DNA of 64,000 bases from Gammaproteobacteria bacterium (GCA_024642505.1 JAHEAZ010000002.1:1-64000); one strand, 5' to 3'. Shown: positions 53,565 through 62,861, counted from the stretch's first letter. Notes: generated from the sequence alone by a model not told the origin. Made by a program: numbers and translations.

Positions 53565-54430
53565 CCGCCCGTGGAATTTATTTCCAGCCGTGCGGCGAGA
53601 CGCCGTCTTGCGCCGGCCGCCGCTGGCGGCTCGTCTGCCTCGAGGGTCGACCTCAGCGCGAGCCATGCCCACCACACCGCTTCAAACAACCACCGAGCGT
53701 CGGCCAGGCGCTCGGGTGAGGGCAGCGCATGCTGCCGTGAATAGGAGCGCAACAGCGCCTGCAGCGCCACAACGCCCAGATCGTGGTACGCGGCGAATCC
53801 AGCCAGGTCCATCACCGGGTTTCCAAGGCCTGCGTATTCCCAGTCGATTACCACAATCCGCGTCGCCGACCCCACGATGTTGAGATGGTGCAAGTCGTTG
53901 TGGCACAGGACTGTGCAGGCGTCACGCCCCAAGCGCACGCCGGCGGCTCTTGCCTTCGCCACCAGGCTCATCGCTGCGACGTCGTCTCCGAGCGCGGCGG
54001 CATAGTGGCCCAGGCTGTCGACGAAATCGATGCCGGGCATGCCGGCAGGCGCCGGCAGCGCATGCAGTTTCCCGATCCACTCTCCCACAAGCGCTGCACC
54101 GGCGGGGGACCCCGCCCGGCGCCGCGACCAGGCACCGCCCGGGACGCGTTCCATCACCGTCAACCCGAGATCGGGCTCCTCGAGCAGGATCCTGGGCGCG
54201 AGTCCGGATGCCGCCGCAGTGCGTTGTGCCATCGATTCGGTCGTACGCGTAACCGCATATTCGCCATCGTGCGGACCAGCAATGCGTACTACGACGCTGC
54301 GCCCATTGTCGCTCAGCACATAGCAGCGATTCCGCAGTCCGCCGGTGAGTGCCTCGACCGTGGAGGGGACCATACCGAGGCGATGGGCTGCGAAATCGAT
54401 TCGATCGGCATCGCCTGGGGGCATGGACAT
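53561..54430 (-). CDS. choline/thiamine-kinase-like phosphotransferase (candidate thiamine kinase)
   Basis: TGGLRNRCYVLSDNGRSVVVRIAG...CTVLCHNDLHHLNIVGSATRIVVIDWEYAGLGNPVMDLAGF (APH/choline kinase catalytic loop). Last gene of the TPP-riboswitch operon. Confidence 0.83.
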   Translation of the reverse strand: MSMPPGDADRIDFAAHRLGMVPSTVEALTGGLRNRCYVLSDNGRSVVVRIAGPHDGEYAVTRTTESMAQRTAAASGLAPRILLEEPDLGLTVMERVPGGAWSRRRAGSPAGAALVGEWIGKLHALPAPAGMPGIDFVDSLGHYAAALGDDVAAMSLVAKARAAGVRLGRDACTVLCHNDLHHLNIVGSATRIVVIDWEYAGLGNPVMDLAGFAAYHDLGVVALQALLRSYSRQHALPSPERLADARWLFEAVWWAWLALRSTLEADEPPAAAGARRRLAARLEINSTGG

Positions 54431-54434
54431 GGGA

Positions 54435-55049
54435 TCAGGCCGCCCTGGATGCTCGACGCCACGTCCACCAGCCGACGGTTGCCAGCAGGGCGAATGCAAC
54501 GTAGAGCAAGGAAGTGAAAGCAAGTCCCTGGGTGGCGAAAAGCCAGGCGAGCCAGGAGTCGACGACCATCCACCAGATCCAGTTGGCGGGTACCTTGCGT
54601 ACCAACATCCAGGTCGCAGCGATGCTGGCCCAGGTGCCGAACGCATCGGCCCATGGCGCGGCGGAATCCGACCAGGCCGCGAGGGCCGGTGCAGTAGCCA
54701 GGGTCGCCATGCCGACGCCGGCGAATGCCCCGAAATGCCTGTCTAGGCTCCAATGGCGAACCGACATGCCGTCGTCCGAGGCAGCGTCGCGGCCCCATTC
54801 GCGCCAGCCGTAGACAGCCAGCACTACGTAGGCGACCTGCAGAGCCGACTGCAGGTAGAGCCGCGCGTCAAGGAATACAATTACGTAGAGCGCCGTGCTG
54901 AATCCACCAGCCAGCCAGCAACTTCGATGCTGGCGGATCGCCAGGGCAATGTAGCCGAATCCCAGCAGCACGGCAGCGGCCTCGAGCGGCCCGGTCGCCG
55001 CGGCCTGCGCTGCCAGCAGCTGTAACAGGCCTTCAGGCTGGTCAGCCAC
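54435..55049 (-). CDS. pnuT: PnuC-family transporter, probable PnuT-type thiamine transporter by context
   Basis: EAAAVLLGFGYIALAIRQHRSCWLAGGFSTALYVIVFLDARLYLQSALQVAYVVLAVYGWREWGR...LVRKVPANWIWWMVVDSWLAWLFATQGLAFTSLLYVAFALLATVGWWTWRR. PnuC fold; substrate inferred from the TPP riboswitch. Confidence 0.82.
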   Translation of the reverse strand: MADQPEGLLQLLAAQAAATGPLEAAAVLLGFGYIALAIRQHRSCWLAGGFSTALYVIVFLDARLYLQSALQVAYVVLAVYGWREWGRDAASDDGMSVRHWSLDRHFGAFAGVGMATLATAPALAAWSDSAAPWADAFGTWASIAATWMLVRKVPANWIWWMVVDSWLAWLFATQGLAFTSLLYVAFALLATVGWWTWRRASRAA

Positions 55050-55284
55050 CGCCGCCGAGCACCTTCATGACGAATACGGCACGGTGGCCGGCGCCGAAAG
55101 TGGACTCCATTTCCTGGTGCAGTGCCCGCATGACGTCCGGCAGCTCGCCGCTGACCTGGGTGCTCATGGAGTTAGTGACGACCTGCAGGTCTTCACGCGC
55201 ATTGAGCCGTTCGATGAAATCCTTGATGGGCGGAATGTACCCATCCGTCAGCGGGTAGAGACTCAGTTCGACTGCGACGTGCAT
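55042..55284 (-). CDS. YkoF/thiamine-binding-like small protein
   Basis: MHVAVELSLYPLTDGYIPPIKDFIERLNAREDLQVVTNSMSTQVSGELPDVMRALHQEMESTFG, resembling a single YkoF thiamine-binding repeat; lies between the TonB receptor and pnuT. Confidence 0.7.
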   Translation of the reverse strand: MHVAVELSLYPLTDGYIPPIKDFIERLNAREDLQVVTNSMSTQVSGELPDVMRALHQEMESTFGAGHRAVFVMKVLGGGG

Positions 55285-55296
55285 GGCGGGATCCTC

Positions 55297-57363
55297 TCAG
55301 AAGTTCACGCTCGCGGTAATGCCGGACTGGCGCGGATCGCCCAGCCTGACGTAGAGCGTCTCGGGAAAGTCGGGTGGTTCGTTGCCGAAGTAGAAGCCCC
55401 GGACTGGATAACGTTCATCAAAGGCGTTGCGCAACCACGCGTGAATCGACCAGCGCGCTGTTTCGTAGCCGACGCGCAGGTTCACCAGCGAATAGGCACG
55501 CGAACGCTGATCATGGCTGGTGTCGAAATAGAACGCATCCTGGCCACTGACATCCACCCGGCCCATCCAGCCGGCGGGATGCCGCCAGGTCGCGGCCAGC
55601 GAGTACTTCCAGGTTGGCGCGTGCGCCCACTCCCGGCCGTCGAGGTTCCGTTCGGCATAGCGGTAGCCCAGGTACTCAGTATCGGCAAGCGACAATGTTG
55701 CCGCCAGGGTCCAGCGATCCGTTGCCTGCCACTGCCCTGCCGCCTCCAGTCCATAGGCGCGTCCGCGAGCGGCATTGTCCGTGTAGTAGGTGAAGGTGAG
55801 CGGATCCTGCGGATCGAGCTGGAACGACGTGGCAACCTGCTGGCCTTCACGGCGCAGGAAGAACAGGCTGACATCCCCCGTCAGGCGGCGCTCGTCCCAG
55901 CGGCCCTTGATGCCGGCCTCGACGCTCCAGAGGTATTCGGGATCGTACTGCACCCGATCCAGCGGGATTGCCGCACCGATATTGAAGCCACCAGCCTTGA
56001 AGCCGCGGGAGATGGTCAGCCATGCGTGAATCGCCTCATCGAGACGCCGGCCCAGCGACAAGCGCCCTCCCCACATCCTGTCCCGCGGGGAAAAATCAAG
56101 GCCGTCGCTGTCTGAATAGTCAGCGTCGCGCTGCTCCATGCGCAGTCCGCCCGACACCGTGGTCGACGCCGATAGCCGCCACTCACCCTCGCCGTAGATT
56201 GCATAGCTGCTGGCGCGGTAACGGCTGTCCAGGCTGCGATCGAAAGCGTCGCCCAGATAGAGACCGTCGTCACGCTGGTCATTGTCCTCTGCCAGGCGCA
56301 TCAGGTAGGCGCCCGCGATCCACGAAGTTCCGCGCCAGTCGAGCACGCTGAAGCGCAGGTCCTCGCTGAAGCTCGCGCGGTCACGAAGGGTTCGCGAGTA
56401 GAAGTCGTATGGGCCCGCATCGCCCCAGTCGCGGTCGTTGCCCCAGTCACCGTCAAAGCTCGCCTCGATAGCCGAGTCAGCGACGGCCGTAATGCTCCTG
56501 ACCTCGAGCGCCGACGACGGAGCGTAGCGCAGATCAGCCGAGGCGCCGGTCGAGCGTTGCGAGTCGCGGCCCGGTCGGTCCGAGCGGGTGACGTAGGAAT
56601 TATCGAGTGCGAAGGCATCGTAGCCGTTGGCCAGGTCGGCATGAACCAGAGCCAGATCCAGGCGCCAGGCCGCGGACGGCTCGAACCGGACCCGGCCTCG
56701 CGCCGTCAGTTCATCGCGCTCGTTGGTGTCCGCTCGCCCAAGATATGCATTGCGCCGGAAGCCGTTGCTGAGCGTGCGTTGCAGCGCCAGGCGCCACGCG
56801 GATCCGTCTCCGGGTGCCAGGCCACCTCCCGCAATCACTCCCGCCCCGGCCAGTGCATCCCCGCCCAGGGTCGCCTCGAAGGCCAGCTCGGGCTGAGGCA
56901 CCGGCTCGCGCGTCTTGACCTTGATGAGCCCCGCCAGCGCATTGGCGCCGTAGCGCGTTCCCTGAGGTCCGCGCAGTACTTCAACTTGCTCGACGTCGAA
57001 CAGCGTCGCCACCATGCCGATGCCGCTGAAATCAATTTCATCGACCAGGAAGCCGACCGACGGGTTGGGCGCACCCTGGTATTGCTCAAGTTCGCCGATC
57101 CCGCGCAGCTGGAAGTAGCGTGGCCGCGAACTTGCACCGGCCCAGGTAAGCGACGGAACCTGCGGCAGCAGTTCTTCCAGGTGCTGAGTCGCCGCGTCGG
57201 CAACCGTGCGGTGATCGAGCACCGAGACGCTGGCCGGCAGTTCCTCGATTGGCACCTCGCGCAGGGCCGCAGTCACCACTATTTCTTCGAGGCGCACCGG
57301 CTCGCCCGCCTGGGCTGCGGGCATCACGCCGGCGAGCGCCGGCAACATGATCAATAGACGCAT
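55297..57363 (-). CDS. TonB-dependent receptor, probable thiamine (Omr1-like) receptor
   Basis: Signal peptide MRLLIMLPALAGVMPAAQA, then EEIVVTAALREVPIEELPASVSVLDHRTVADAATQHLEELLPQVPSL...VEVLRGPQGTRYGANALAGLIKVKT plug and a C-terminal barrel. ATG at 57363, preceded by GAGGAG. Confidence 0.9.
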   Translation of the reverse strand: MRLLIMLPALAGVMPAAQAGEPVRLEEIVVTAALREVPIEELPASVSVLDHRTVADAATQHLEELLPQVPSLTWAGASSRPRYFQLRGIGELEQYQGAPNPSVGFLVDEIDFSGIGMVATLFDVEQVEVLRGPQGTRYGANALAGLIKVKTREPVPQPELAFEATLGGDALAGAGVIAGGGLAPGDGSAWRLALQRTLSNGFRRNAYLGRADTNERDELTARGRVRFEPSAAWRLDLALVHADLANGYDAFALDNSYVTRSDRPGRDSQRSTGASADLRYAPSSALEVRSITAVADSAIEASFDGDWGNDRDWGDAGPYDFYSRTLRDRASFSEDLRFSVLDWRGTSWIAGAYLMRLAEDNDQRDDGLYLGDAFDRSLDSRYRASSYAIYGEGEWRLSASTTVSGGLRMEQRDADYSDSDGLDFSPRDRMWGGRLSLGRRLDEAIHAWLTISRGFKAGGFNIGAAIPLDRVQYDPEYLWSVEAGIKGRWDERRLTGDVSLFFLRREGQQVATSFQLDPQDPLTFTYYTDNAARGRAYGLEAAGQWQATDRWTLAATLSLADTEYLGYRYAERNLDGREWAHAPTWKYSLAATWRHPAGWMGRVDVSGQDAFYFDTSHDQRSRAYSLVNLRVGYETARWSIHAWLRNAFDERYPVRGFYFGNEPPDFPETLYVRLGDPRQSGITASVNF

Positions 57364-57422
57364 AGCGGCGCTCCTCAGCGGGAACGGCGCGTAGTGCTGG
57401 ATACGGGCAATCTCGGGATCAT

Positions 57423-57525
57423 GCCTGCTCCCTACGCCGGTTCTAACCGGATCAGGTTCTACGGGTTCGCCGGTGAGCTGCAACGAGCGGCCAGCGTCTC
57501 AGGTCCAGTCAGACCACCCCAGGGC
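57423..57525 (-). promoter_or_regulatory. TPP (THI-box) riboswitch
   Basis: Reverse complement GCCCTGGGGTGGTCTGACTGGACCTGAGACGCTGGCC...GAACCCGTAGAACCTGATCCGGTTAGAACCGGCGTAGGGAGCAGGC contains the CUGAGA, ACCCGU and GAACCUGAUCCGGUUAGAACCGGCGUAGGGA cores. Confidence 0.95.
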
Positions 57526-57562
57526 CAATGAGGAAATCCTACCACAAGAAGAGTTCAGGACC

Positions 57563-57584
57563 CTCCCGGGAGACCTTTCGGGAG
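57563..57584. terminator. possible hairpin between the PLP enzyme gene and the thiamine operon
   Basis: CTCCCG-GGAGACCTTT-CGGGAG; no strong T-tract. Confidence 0.3.
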
Positions 57585-57645
57585 TGGACAGTTCCCTCTG
57601 GGTACCGTCCCCGCAGGCAGGCTCTCCTACCGCGTGACGCCGCTG

Positions 57646-58929
57646 CTACAAGCTGCCCAGTGCCTGCCTGAAATCGGCGATCAGGTCGTCTGGATGCTCG
57701 ATGCCGATGGACACGCGGATCATGTTTTCAGTGATCCCGAGTTCGGCGCGACGCGCTGGTTCGATGTCGGAATGGGTCATTGCCGCCGGATGCGAAGCCA
57801 GGCTTTCGGTTCCCCCGAGGCTGACGGCCAGCTTTACCAGCTGCAACGCATCGAGCACCTTGAACGCCTCAGCCTCACCGCCCTTGACGAAGAACGAAAA
57901 TGTCGCGCCGGGCGCCAGGCACTGCCGCGCATACAGCTTGCCGTCGGCGCTGTCGGGATCGAGGAATCCGAGAAAGGAAACGCTCTCGACCTGCGGATGG
58001 CTCCTGAGAAAATCGGCGACCTTCACTGCGTTGTCGACGGACTTCCGGAACCGGATCTCCAGGGTCTCGAGGCTGCGCATCAGCAGCCACGCGGTATGCG
58101 GATCGGTCATGGTGCCGAGAATGGTGCGCATCAGGTGCACGGGCTCAAGCGCGACCCTGGTGCCCATGCATGCGCCCGCAACGACGTCGCTGTGTCCACC
58201 GATGTACTTGGTCAGCGAGTAGACGACGATGTCGCAGCCGTGATCCAGTGGTCGTTGCCACAGCGGTCCGAGGTAGGTGTTGTCGACAATGACCGGCGGC
58301 CGGAACCCCTGTTTCGCCTCCAGTTCGCCCGCCAGCTGCGCGCAGTCGGCCAGGTCGACCAGCGCGTTAGTCGGGTTGGCCGGGGTCTCGACGTAGATCG
58401 CCGCGATGCGCCCCGTCTCGCGGGCCTTATCGACGGCCGCCCGGCGTGCCGCCGGCCCGGTGCCCGCCTGAAAATCGACGGTCCGGATCCCGAAATCCGG
58501 CAGCACCTTGTCCAGCAGGAAGTCCGATCCGCCGTAAACCGGCGTGCTGTGAACAACGCTGTCCCCGGGCCGGCAGAGCGCGAACAGGCAGGTGGAGATC
58601 GCCGCCATGCCGCTTGAAAATGCCAGCGCGCGCTCAGCGCCGTCCCAGATCGCCAGACGGCCCTCGAGGATCTCCAGGTTCGGATTGTTGAGCCGCGAAT
58701 AGATGAGCCCCGGCGACTCCTGTGGTCTCGGCTCTTTGAGGCCGTAGGCAAGTTCGAAGAAGTGCTTGCCCTCGGCGGCCGAGCGGAAGACGAAGGTCGA
58801 GGTCTGGAAAATCGGGCACTTTACCGCGCCTTCTGACAGGCCCGGGAAATATCCATAGCCCATCATCAGCGTTTCCGGGTGCAGGCGCTGTCCGCCTATT
58901 TCTGTCACGTCGCGGTTCAGCCAGGTCAT
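57646..58929 (-). CDS. Cys/Met-metabolism PLP enzyme (cystathionine gamma-synthase/lyase family)
   Basis: YSRLNNPNLEILEGRLAIWDGAERALAFSSGMAAISTCLFAL...STPVYGGSDFLLDKVLPDFGI...VETPANPTNALVDL...VIVDNTYLGPLWQRPLDHGCDIVVYSLTKYIGGHSDVVAG. Confidence 0.92.
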   Translation of the reverse strand: MTWLNRDVTEIGGQRLHPETLMMGYGYFPGLSEGAVKCPIFQTSTFVFRSAAEGKHFFELAYGLKEPRPQESPGLIYSRLNNPNLEILEGRLAIWDGAERALAFSSGMAAISTCLFALCRPGDSVVHSTPVYGGSDFLLDKVLPDFGIRTVDFQAGTGPAARRAAVDKARETGRIAAIYVETPANPTNALVDLADCAQLAGELEAKQGFRPPVIVDNTYLGPLWQRPLDHGCDIVVYSLTKYIGGHSDVVAGACMGTRVALEPVHLMRTILGTMTDPHTAWLLMRSLETLEIRFRKSVDNAVKVADFLRSHPQVESVSFLGFLDPDSADGKLYARQCLAPGATFSFFVKGGEAEAFKVLDALQLVKLAVSLGGTESLASHPAAMTHSDIEPARRAELGITENMIRVSIGIEHPDDLIADFRQALGSL

Positions 58930-59002
58930 GCGGGTCGCTCCGGAGCAGGATTGGTGTTCCCCATTATCCGCTGCGCAGCAGTCGTAAGCGACCCGGGATC
59001 GA

Positions 59003-60877
59003 TCAGATTTCGATCTGCTCGCCGATTTCCGTGACCCTGCCTGGTGGCAACGCGAAGTGCTGTGCCGCGAAGTGCGCGTTGCGGGTCATGTAGGCATACA
59101 AGCGCTTGCGCCACCGCGGCATGCCGGCCGTCTTGGTCACCACCACATGATCACGGCCGAGAAAGTAATGGGTCTCGGCCGGCAAGTACTGGAGGCCGCT
59201 CAGTTCCGCCTCGCGCAGCAGGCCGGGCACTCGCGGGGATTCCATGAATCCGCAGCGGGCAATCACCCGGTAGATGCCCGGGGCGAGTTCACGGACGGTG
59301 ACCCTGTGTCCTTTCCGGGAACGAGGCTCGTCAGTCGTTTCCAGGGTGATCATGACGATGCGTTGGTGCAGCACATGCTGGGTTTCCAACATCCTATGCA
59401 GGGCGCCGGGCACAGCATCCGGATTACTGTTGAGATACACCGCGGTGCCCGGCGTCCGGAACATCTCTTGATCCGAGGCGGTCGCGAGCAGCGCCCGCAT
59501 CGACATCCGTCGGCGGCTGACGCGGTCGAGCACGAGCAATCTCCCGGATTGCCAGGTCAGCATGATCATCAGAAATCCGGCGCCCGCTGCCAGCGGCAAC
59601 CAGCCACCGTGCGGAATCTTGAGCGTGTTGGCCCCCAGGAACGCCAGGTCAAGCACGATTGCCCCGCACATCACTACGAGCATCAAGCGGTCGCGACGCC
59701 GCCCCCCCCTGTGTAGCCACGCGATTACCAGCACGCTGTCGATGACCATGGCCAGCGCGATTGCAATGCCGTAGGCTGCCGCGAGCGATTCCGACGAGCC
59801 AAAGGCCAGTACCAGCCCGACGGTGGCGACGAACAGGATTCGGTTGGCGGACGGAACGAACACCTGCCCGATCGACTCACCCGATGAGTGAATTACTGCG
59901 AACCGTGGCAGAAAGCCTAGTTGCAGCGCCTGATGGGCCACCGAGAAGACGCCCGAGATCACCGCTTGCGATGCGATCACCGTCGCCGCCGTCGACAGGA
60001 TCACGAGCGGCACCAGCGCAAACTGCGGGGCAAGCAGGAAGAACGGGCTAACCGCCGCTTCCGGATTGGAAAGCACCAGCGCGCCCTGGCCAAAATAATT
60101 CAGCGTCAGCGCCGGCAGCACCAGGCCAAACCAGGCGAGCCGGATAGGGTAGCGACCGAAATGTCCCATATCAGCGTACAACGCCTCGCCGCCGGTGACG
60201 GCCAGGAACACGGCCGCCAGCACGATCATGGCATTGCCACGATGCTCGAACAGGAATCCGGCGGCATGGCTCGGATCCAGCGCCGCGAACACGCCGGGAA
60301 ATTTCGCTATCCAGCCGACGCCGAGGCTCGCCAGTACCACGAACCAGATCACCATTACCGGTCCGAACAATCGGCCCACTGCCCCGGTGCCGCGGCGCTG
60401 CACCGCGAACAATCCGGCCAGGATGCCGATGACCAGCGGCGCGACCAGGTCGCCGAAGTCGTCGTTGATTACTTCGAGACCTTCAACCGCCGATAGCACG
60501 GAGATCGCGGGCGTTATCGCGCCATCACTGAAGAACAGGGTCGCGCCGAACAGGCCGAGCATCAGGATCACCGGTCGCGGCAGGCGCGATCGGCCGGACA
60601 ACACCAACGCCATCAGCGCTAGCGCGCCGCCCTCACCCTGGTTGTCGGCGCGCAGGATGATCGTGACGTATTTGACCGAAATGACGGCCGTGAGTGACCA
60701 GAAAATCAGCGACAACAGTCCAAGCACGTTCTCCGGCGTCGGCGCGGTGCCATGTACCTGGTCAAAGCAGGTCCGGAAGGCGTACAACGGGCTGGTACCG
60801 ATGTCGCCGAAGACGATGCCGAGGGCGGCAAGCGCCAGCTTCGAGGACGGTGACCTGGCAGGCGAACTGGGTTGCAA
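59003..60877 (-). CDS. kup: Kup system potassium uptake protein
   Basis: SKLALAALGIVFGDIGTSPLYAFRTCFDQVHG...NQGEGGALALMALVLSGR...FFSDGAITPAISVLSAVEGLEVI. TTG start at 60877 gives about 624 aa; the 770-aa ORF is over-extended into the divergent Rieske gene. Confidence 0.93.
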   Translation of the reverse strand: MQPSSPARSPSSKLALAALGIVFGDIGTSPLYAFRTCFDQVHGTAPTPENVLGLLSLIFWSLTAVISVKYVTIILRADNQGEGGALALMALVLSGRSRLPRPVILMLGLFGATLFFSDGAITPAISVLSAVEGLEVINDDFGDLVAPLVIGILAGLFAVQRRGTGAVGRLFGPVMVIWFVVLASLGVGWIAKFPGVFAALDPSHAAGFLFEHRGNAMIVLAAVFLAVTGGEALYADMGHFGRYPIRLAWFGLVLPALTLNYFGQGALVLSNPEAAVSPFFLLAPQFALVPLVILSTAATVIASQAVISGVFSVAHQALQLGFLPRFAVIHSSGESIGQVFVPSANRILFVATVGLVLAFGSSESLAAAYGIAIALAMVIDSVLVIAWLHRGGRRRDRLMLVVMCGAIVLDLAFLGANTLKIPHGGWLPLAAGAGFLMIMLTWQSGRLLVLDRVSRRRMSMRALLATASDQEMFRTPGTAVYLNSNPDAVPGALHRMLETQHVLHQRIVMITLETTDEPRSRKGHRVTVRELAPGIYRVIARCGFMESPRVPGLLREAELSGLQYLPAETHYFLGRDHVVVTKTAGMPRWRKRLYAYMTRNAHFAAQHFALPPGRVTEIGEQIEI

Positions 60878-61021
60878 GACAATCGTCCGGCCGACCCCGG
60901 AGATTTCCGGTCGCGCGATTGTATACTTCAGCCCGCCACCGATGGTGGCGGGCCGGGTACGCCTCAACACCGCTCTCGGCGATCGCCCGCCCTGCAGGGC
61001 CCGGAGGAGGTCGTTCAGAGC

Positions 61022-61345
61022 ATGAGCGAGAACTGGCGCCGAGTCGCCGCGGTGACCGAGATCCCCCAGGGCCGTATGCAGGGCTTTGAGATAGACGGTT
61101 ACCAGCTTGTCGTGTGCAACACGCGTGAGGGGTGGTTCGCGCTCGACGATGTCTGTACCCATGCCCACGCCCGGATGCACGAGGGGCGGCTGCGGGGATG
61201 CAGGATGATCTGTCCTCTGCATGGTGCATCCTTCGACGCGCGCGATGGCCGGGCGCTGGGTGCGCCGGCGAGCACGCCCCTGCGCAGCTATCCGCTCCGG
61301 ATTACCGGGATCCACGTCGAGGTCGCGCTGCCGGAACGAGCTTGA
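61022..61345 (+). CDS. Rieske-type [2Fe-2S] ferredoxin
   Basis: MSENWRRVAAVTEIPQGRMQGFEIDGYQLVVCNTREGWFALDDVCTHAHARMHEGRLRGCRMICPLHGASFDARDG (CxH...CxxH). Confidence 0.9.
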   Translation: MSENWRRVAAVTEIPQGRMQGFEIDGYQLVVCNTREGWFALDDVCTHAHARMHEGRLRGCRMICPLHGASFDARDGRALGAPASTPLRSYPLRITGIHVEVALPERA

Positions 61346-61393
61346 TCCTGCTCGCGGGAAGCCCCCCTTGCCTCGGGCGGTCGGGCGTGGCTT

Positions 61394-62848
61394 TTACAGG
61401 GGCGCCACCGCCCCCCTGCCCTTCTTGAGGTGCAGCCGCCGGTTGACCTCCGCCGGCAGATCTTCGCGATGGTGAATCGCGATCACCAACCGCGTACCTT
61501 GCCGCGCGAGTCCGGACAACGCATCGCGCAGGTTGAGCCTCCGGTTCGGATCGAGGCCGGTGAACGGCTCGTCCAGCAGCAGCAGTCCGGGCTGCTTGAT
61601 GAAGGCACGCGCAAACAGTGCCAGGCGCAGCTCACCATAGGACACCTCGCGCGGCAGGCGCTCCGCCAGCGGCAGGATTCCGAGCGCGTCGAGAGCCGCG
61701 CGTGCCGCGGACCGTTCCCGGCGCATCATGGGCGCGTCCAGTCCGACGCTGTCGCGCAGGCCACTGACGACAACCTGCTCGAGTGGGGACACAGGATCGA
61801 ATTCGGCCTGCAACTCCGGCGATACGATAGCCATGTCCCGGCGGATCTCCTCGAGCGGCGTTCCCCGCGGGTGGTCGCGGCGCAGCAGCTCGCCACCCAG
61901 GGCCAGCGGAAAGGCGCCGTACAACACGCCGAGCAACGTGCTCTTGCCGCTGCCATTGCGCCCGGTCACCGCCCAGTGTTCACCGTCGAGCAATGACCAG
62001 TCGAGATCGACGAGTGCCGGAACCTCCTCGCGAAAGACACAAGCCCGGCGCAGCTCAATGTATGGTTGGGTCGCCGCACCAGCGCGCCGCAACGCGCGCG
62101 GGCCGCAACCACGGACAGGTCTGCCGCGTTCCAGACGGCGCAGCGCCTGGCGCAGCGGCAGCACATTGACCGCACCGCGCTCGACCAGGGCTGCGCGCGA
62201 GATGCCGGCAGGTACGTCCTCGAGTCGATGAGCCGTTGCAACCAGCGTGAGCCGGGTGCGTAGCAATGTCGCAAGTGCCCGCACCAGCAGCCTGCGGTGG
62301 CCTTGGTCGAGGCCGTTGAAGACTTCGTCGAGCAGCAGCAGTCGCGGCCGCGCCGCCAGCGCGCGGGCCACCAGCGCCAGGCGCCGCTGTCCATAGGAGA
62401 CCTCGAGCATGCGCGAGCCGGCGACGTCGGCGAGTCCGAAACGCTGCAGTAGCGCCAGAACCCGTTGCCGCTGGGGACCGCTGGGCAGGTCCAGCTGTAT
62501 GTCGGTGCCAAACAGGCCGGTCGTGACAACCTGCTCCAGTGTGTGGTTCCAGCCGTAGCGCGCGTACTTGTCCTGGGACTCGGCGCCGACGTAGGAAACC
62601 AGTTCGCGCGCATCCAGCAGGTCAAGGGTGCCACCCTGGTGATCCACATAGGAGCGCCGCTCGCGACCTGTCGCCGTCGGCCAGCGCAACCCGCCGATGA
62701 GCTTGACCAGCTGCGTCTTGCCGGCGCCGTTGGCGCCGAGCAGCAGCCATTTCTCCCCGGGCGCTATATCGAAATCGACATTGACGAGCACCCTCTGACC
62801 GCCGAGTCGAAGCGAGCAGTTCCGCAGTGAAATGCCGATACCAGCCAT
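61394..62848 (-). CDS. twin-NBD ABC ATPase, ModF/PhrA-like
   Basis: Two Walker A (LLLGANGAGKTQLVK; VTGRNGSGKSTLLG), two signature regions (LEVSYGQRRLALVARALAARPRLLLLDE; REVSYGELRLALFARAFIKQPGLLLLDEP). No TM segments. Confidence 0.85.
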   Translation of the reverse strand: MAGIGISLRNCSLRLGGQRVLVNVDFDIAPGEKWLLLGANGAGKTQLVKLIGGLRWPTATGRERRSYVDHQGGTLDLLDARELVSYVGAESQDKYARYGWNHTLEQVVTTGLFGTDIQLDLPSGPQRQRVLALLQRFGLADVAGSRMLEVSYGQRRLALVARALAARPRLLLLDEVFNGLDQGHRRLLVRALATLLRTRLTLVATAHRLEDVPAGISRAALVERGAVNVLPLRQALRRLERGRPVRGCGPRALRRAGAATQPYIELRRACVFREEVPALVDLDWSLLDGEHWAVTGRNGSGKSTLLGVLYGAFPLALGGELLRRDHPRGTPLEEIRRDMAIVSPELQAEFDPVSPLEQVVVSGLRDSVGLDAPMMRRERSAARAALDALGILPLAERLPREVSYGELRLALFARAFIKQPGLLLLDEPFTGLDPNRRLNLRDALSGLARQGTRLVIAIHHREDLPAEVNRRLHLKKGRGAVAPL

Positions 62849-62861
62849 CGTCAGCGGCTCC

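Noticed and set aside
54435-55049. Annotation as nicotinamide riboside transporter PnuC
   Set aside because: TPP riboswitch plus TonB receptor, YkoF-like and kinase context favours the PnuT (thiamine) assignment; substrate still needs testing.
57364-57483. N-terminal extension of the TonB receptor ORF
   Set aside because: It translates the TPP riboswitch; a signal peptide with a good Shine-Dalgarno begins at 57363.
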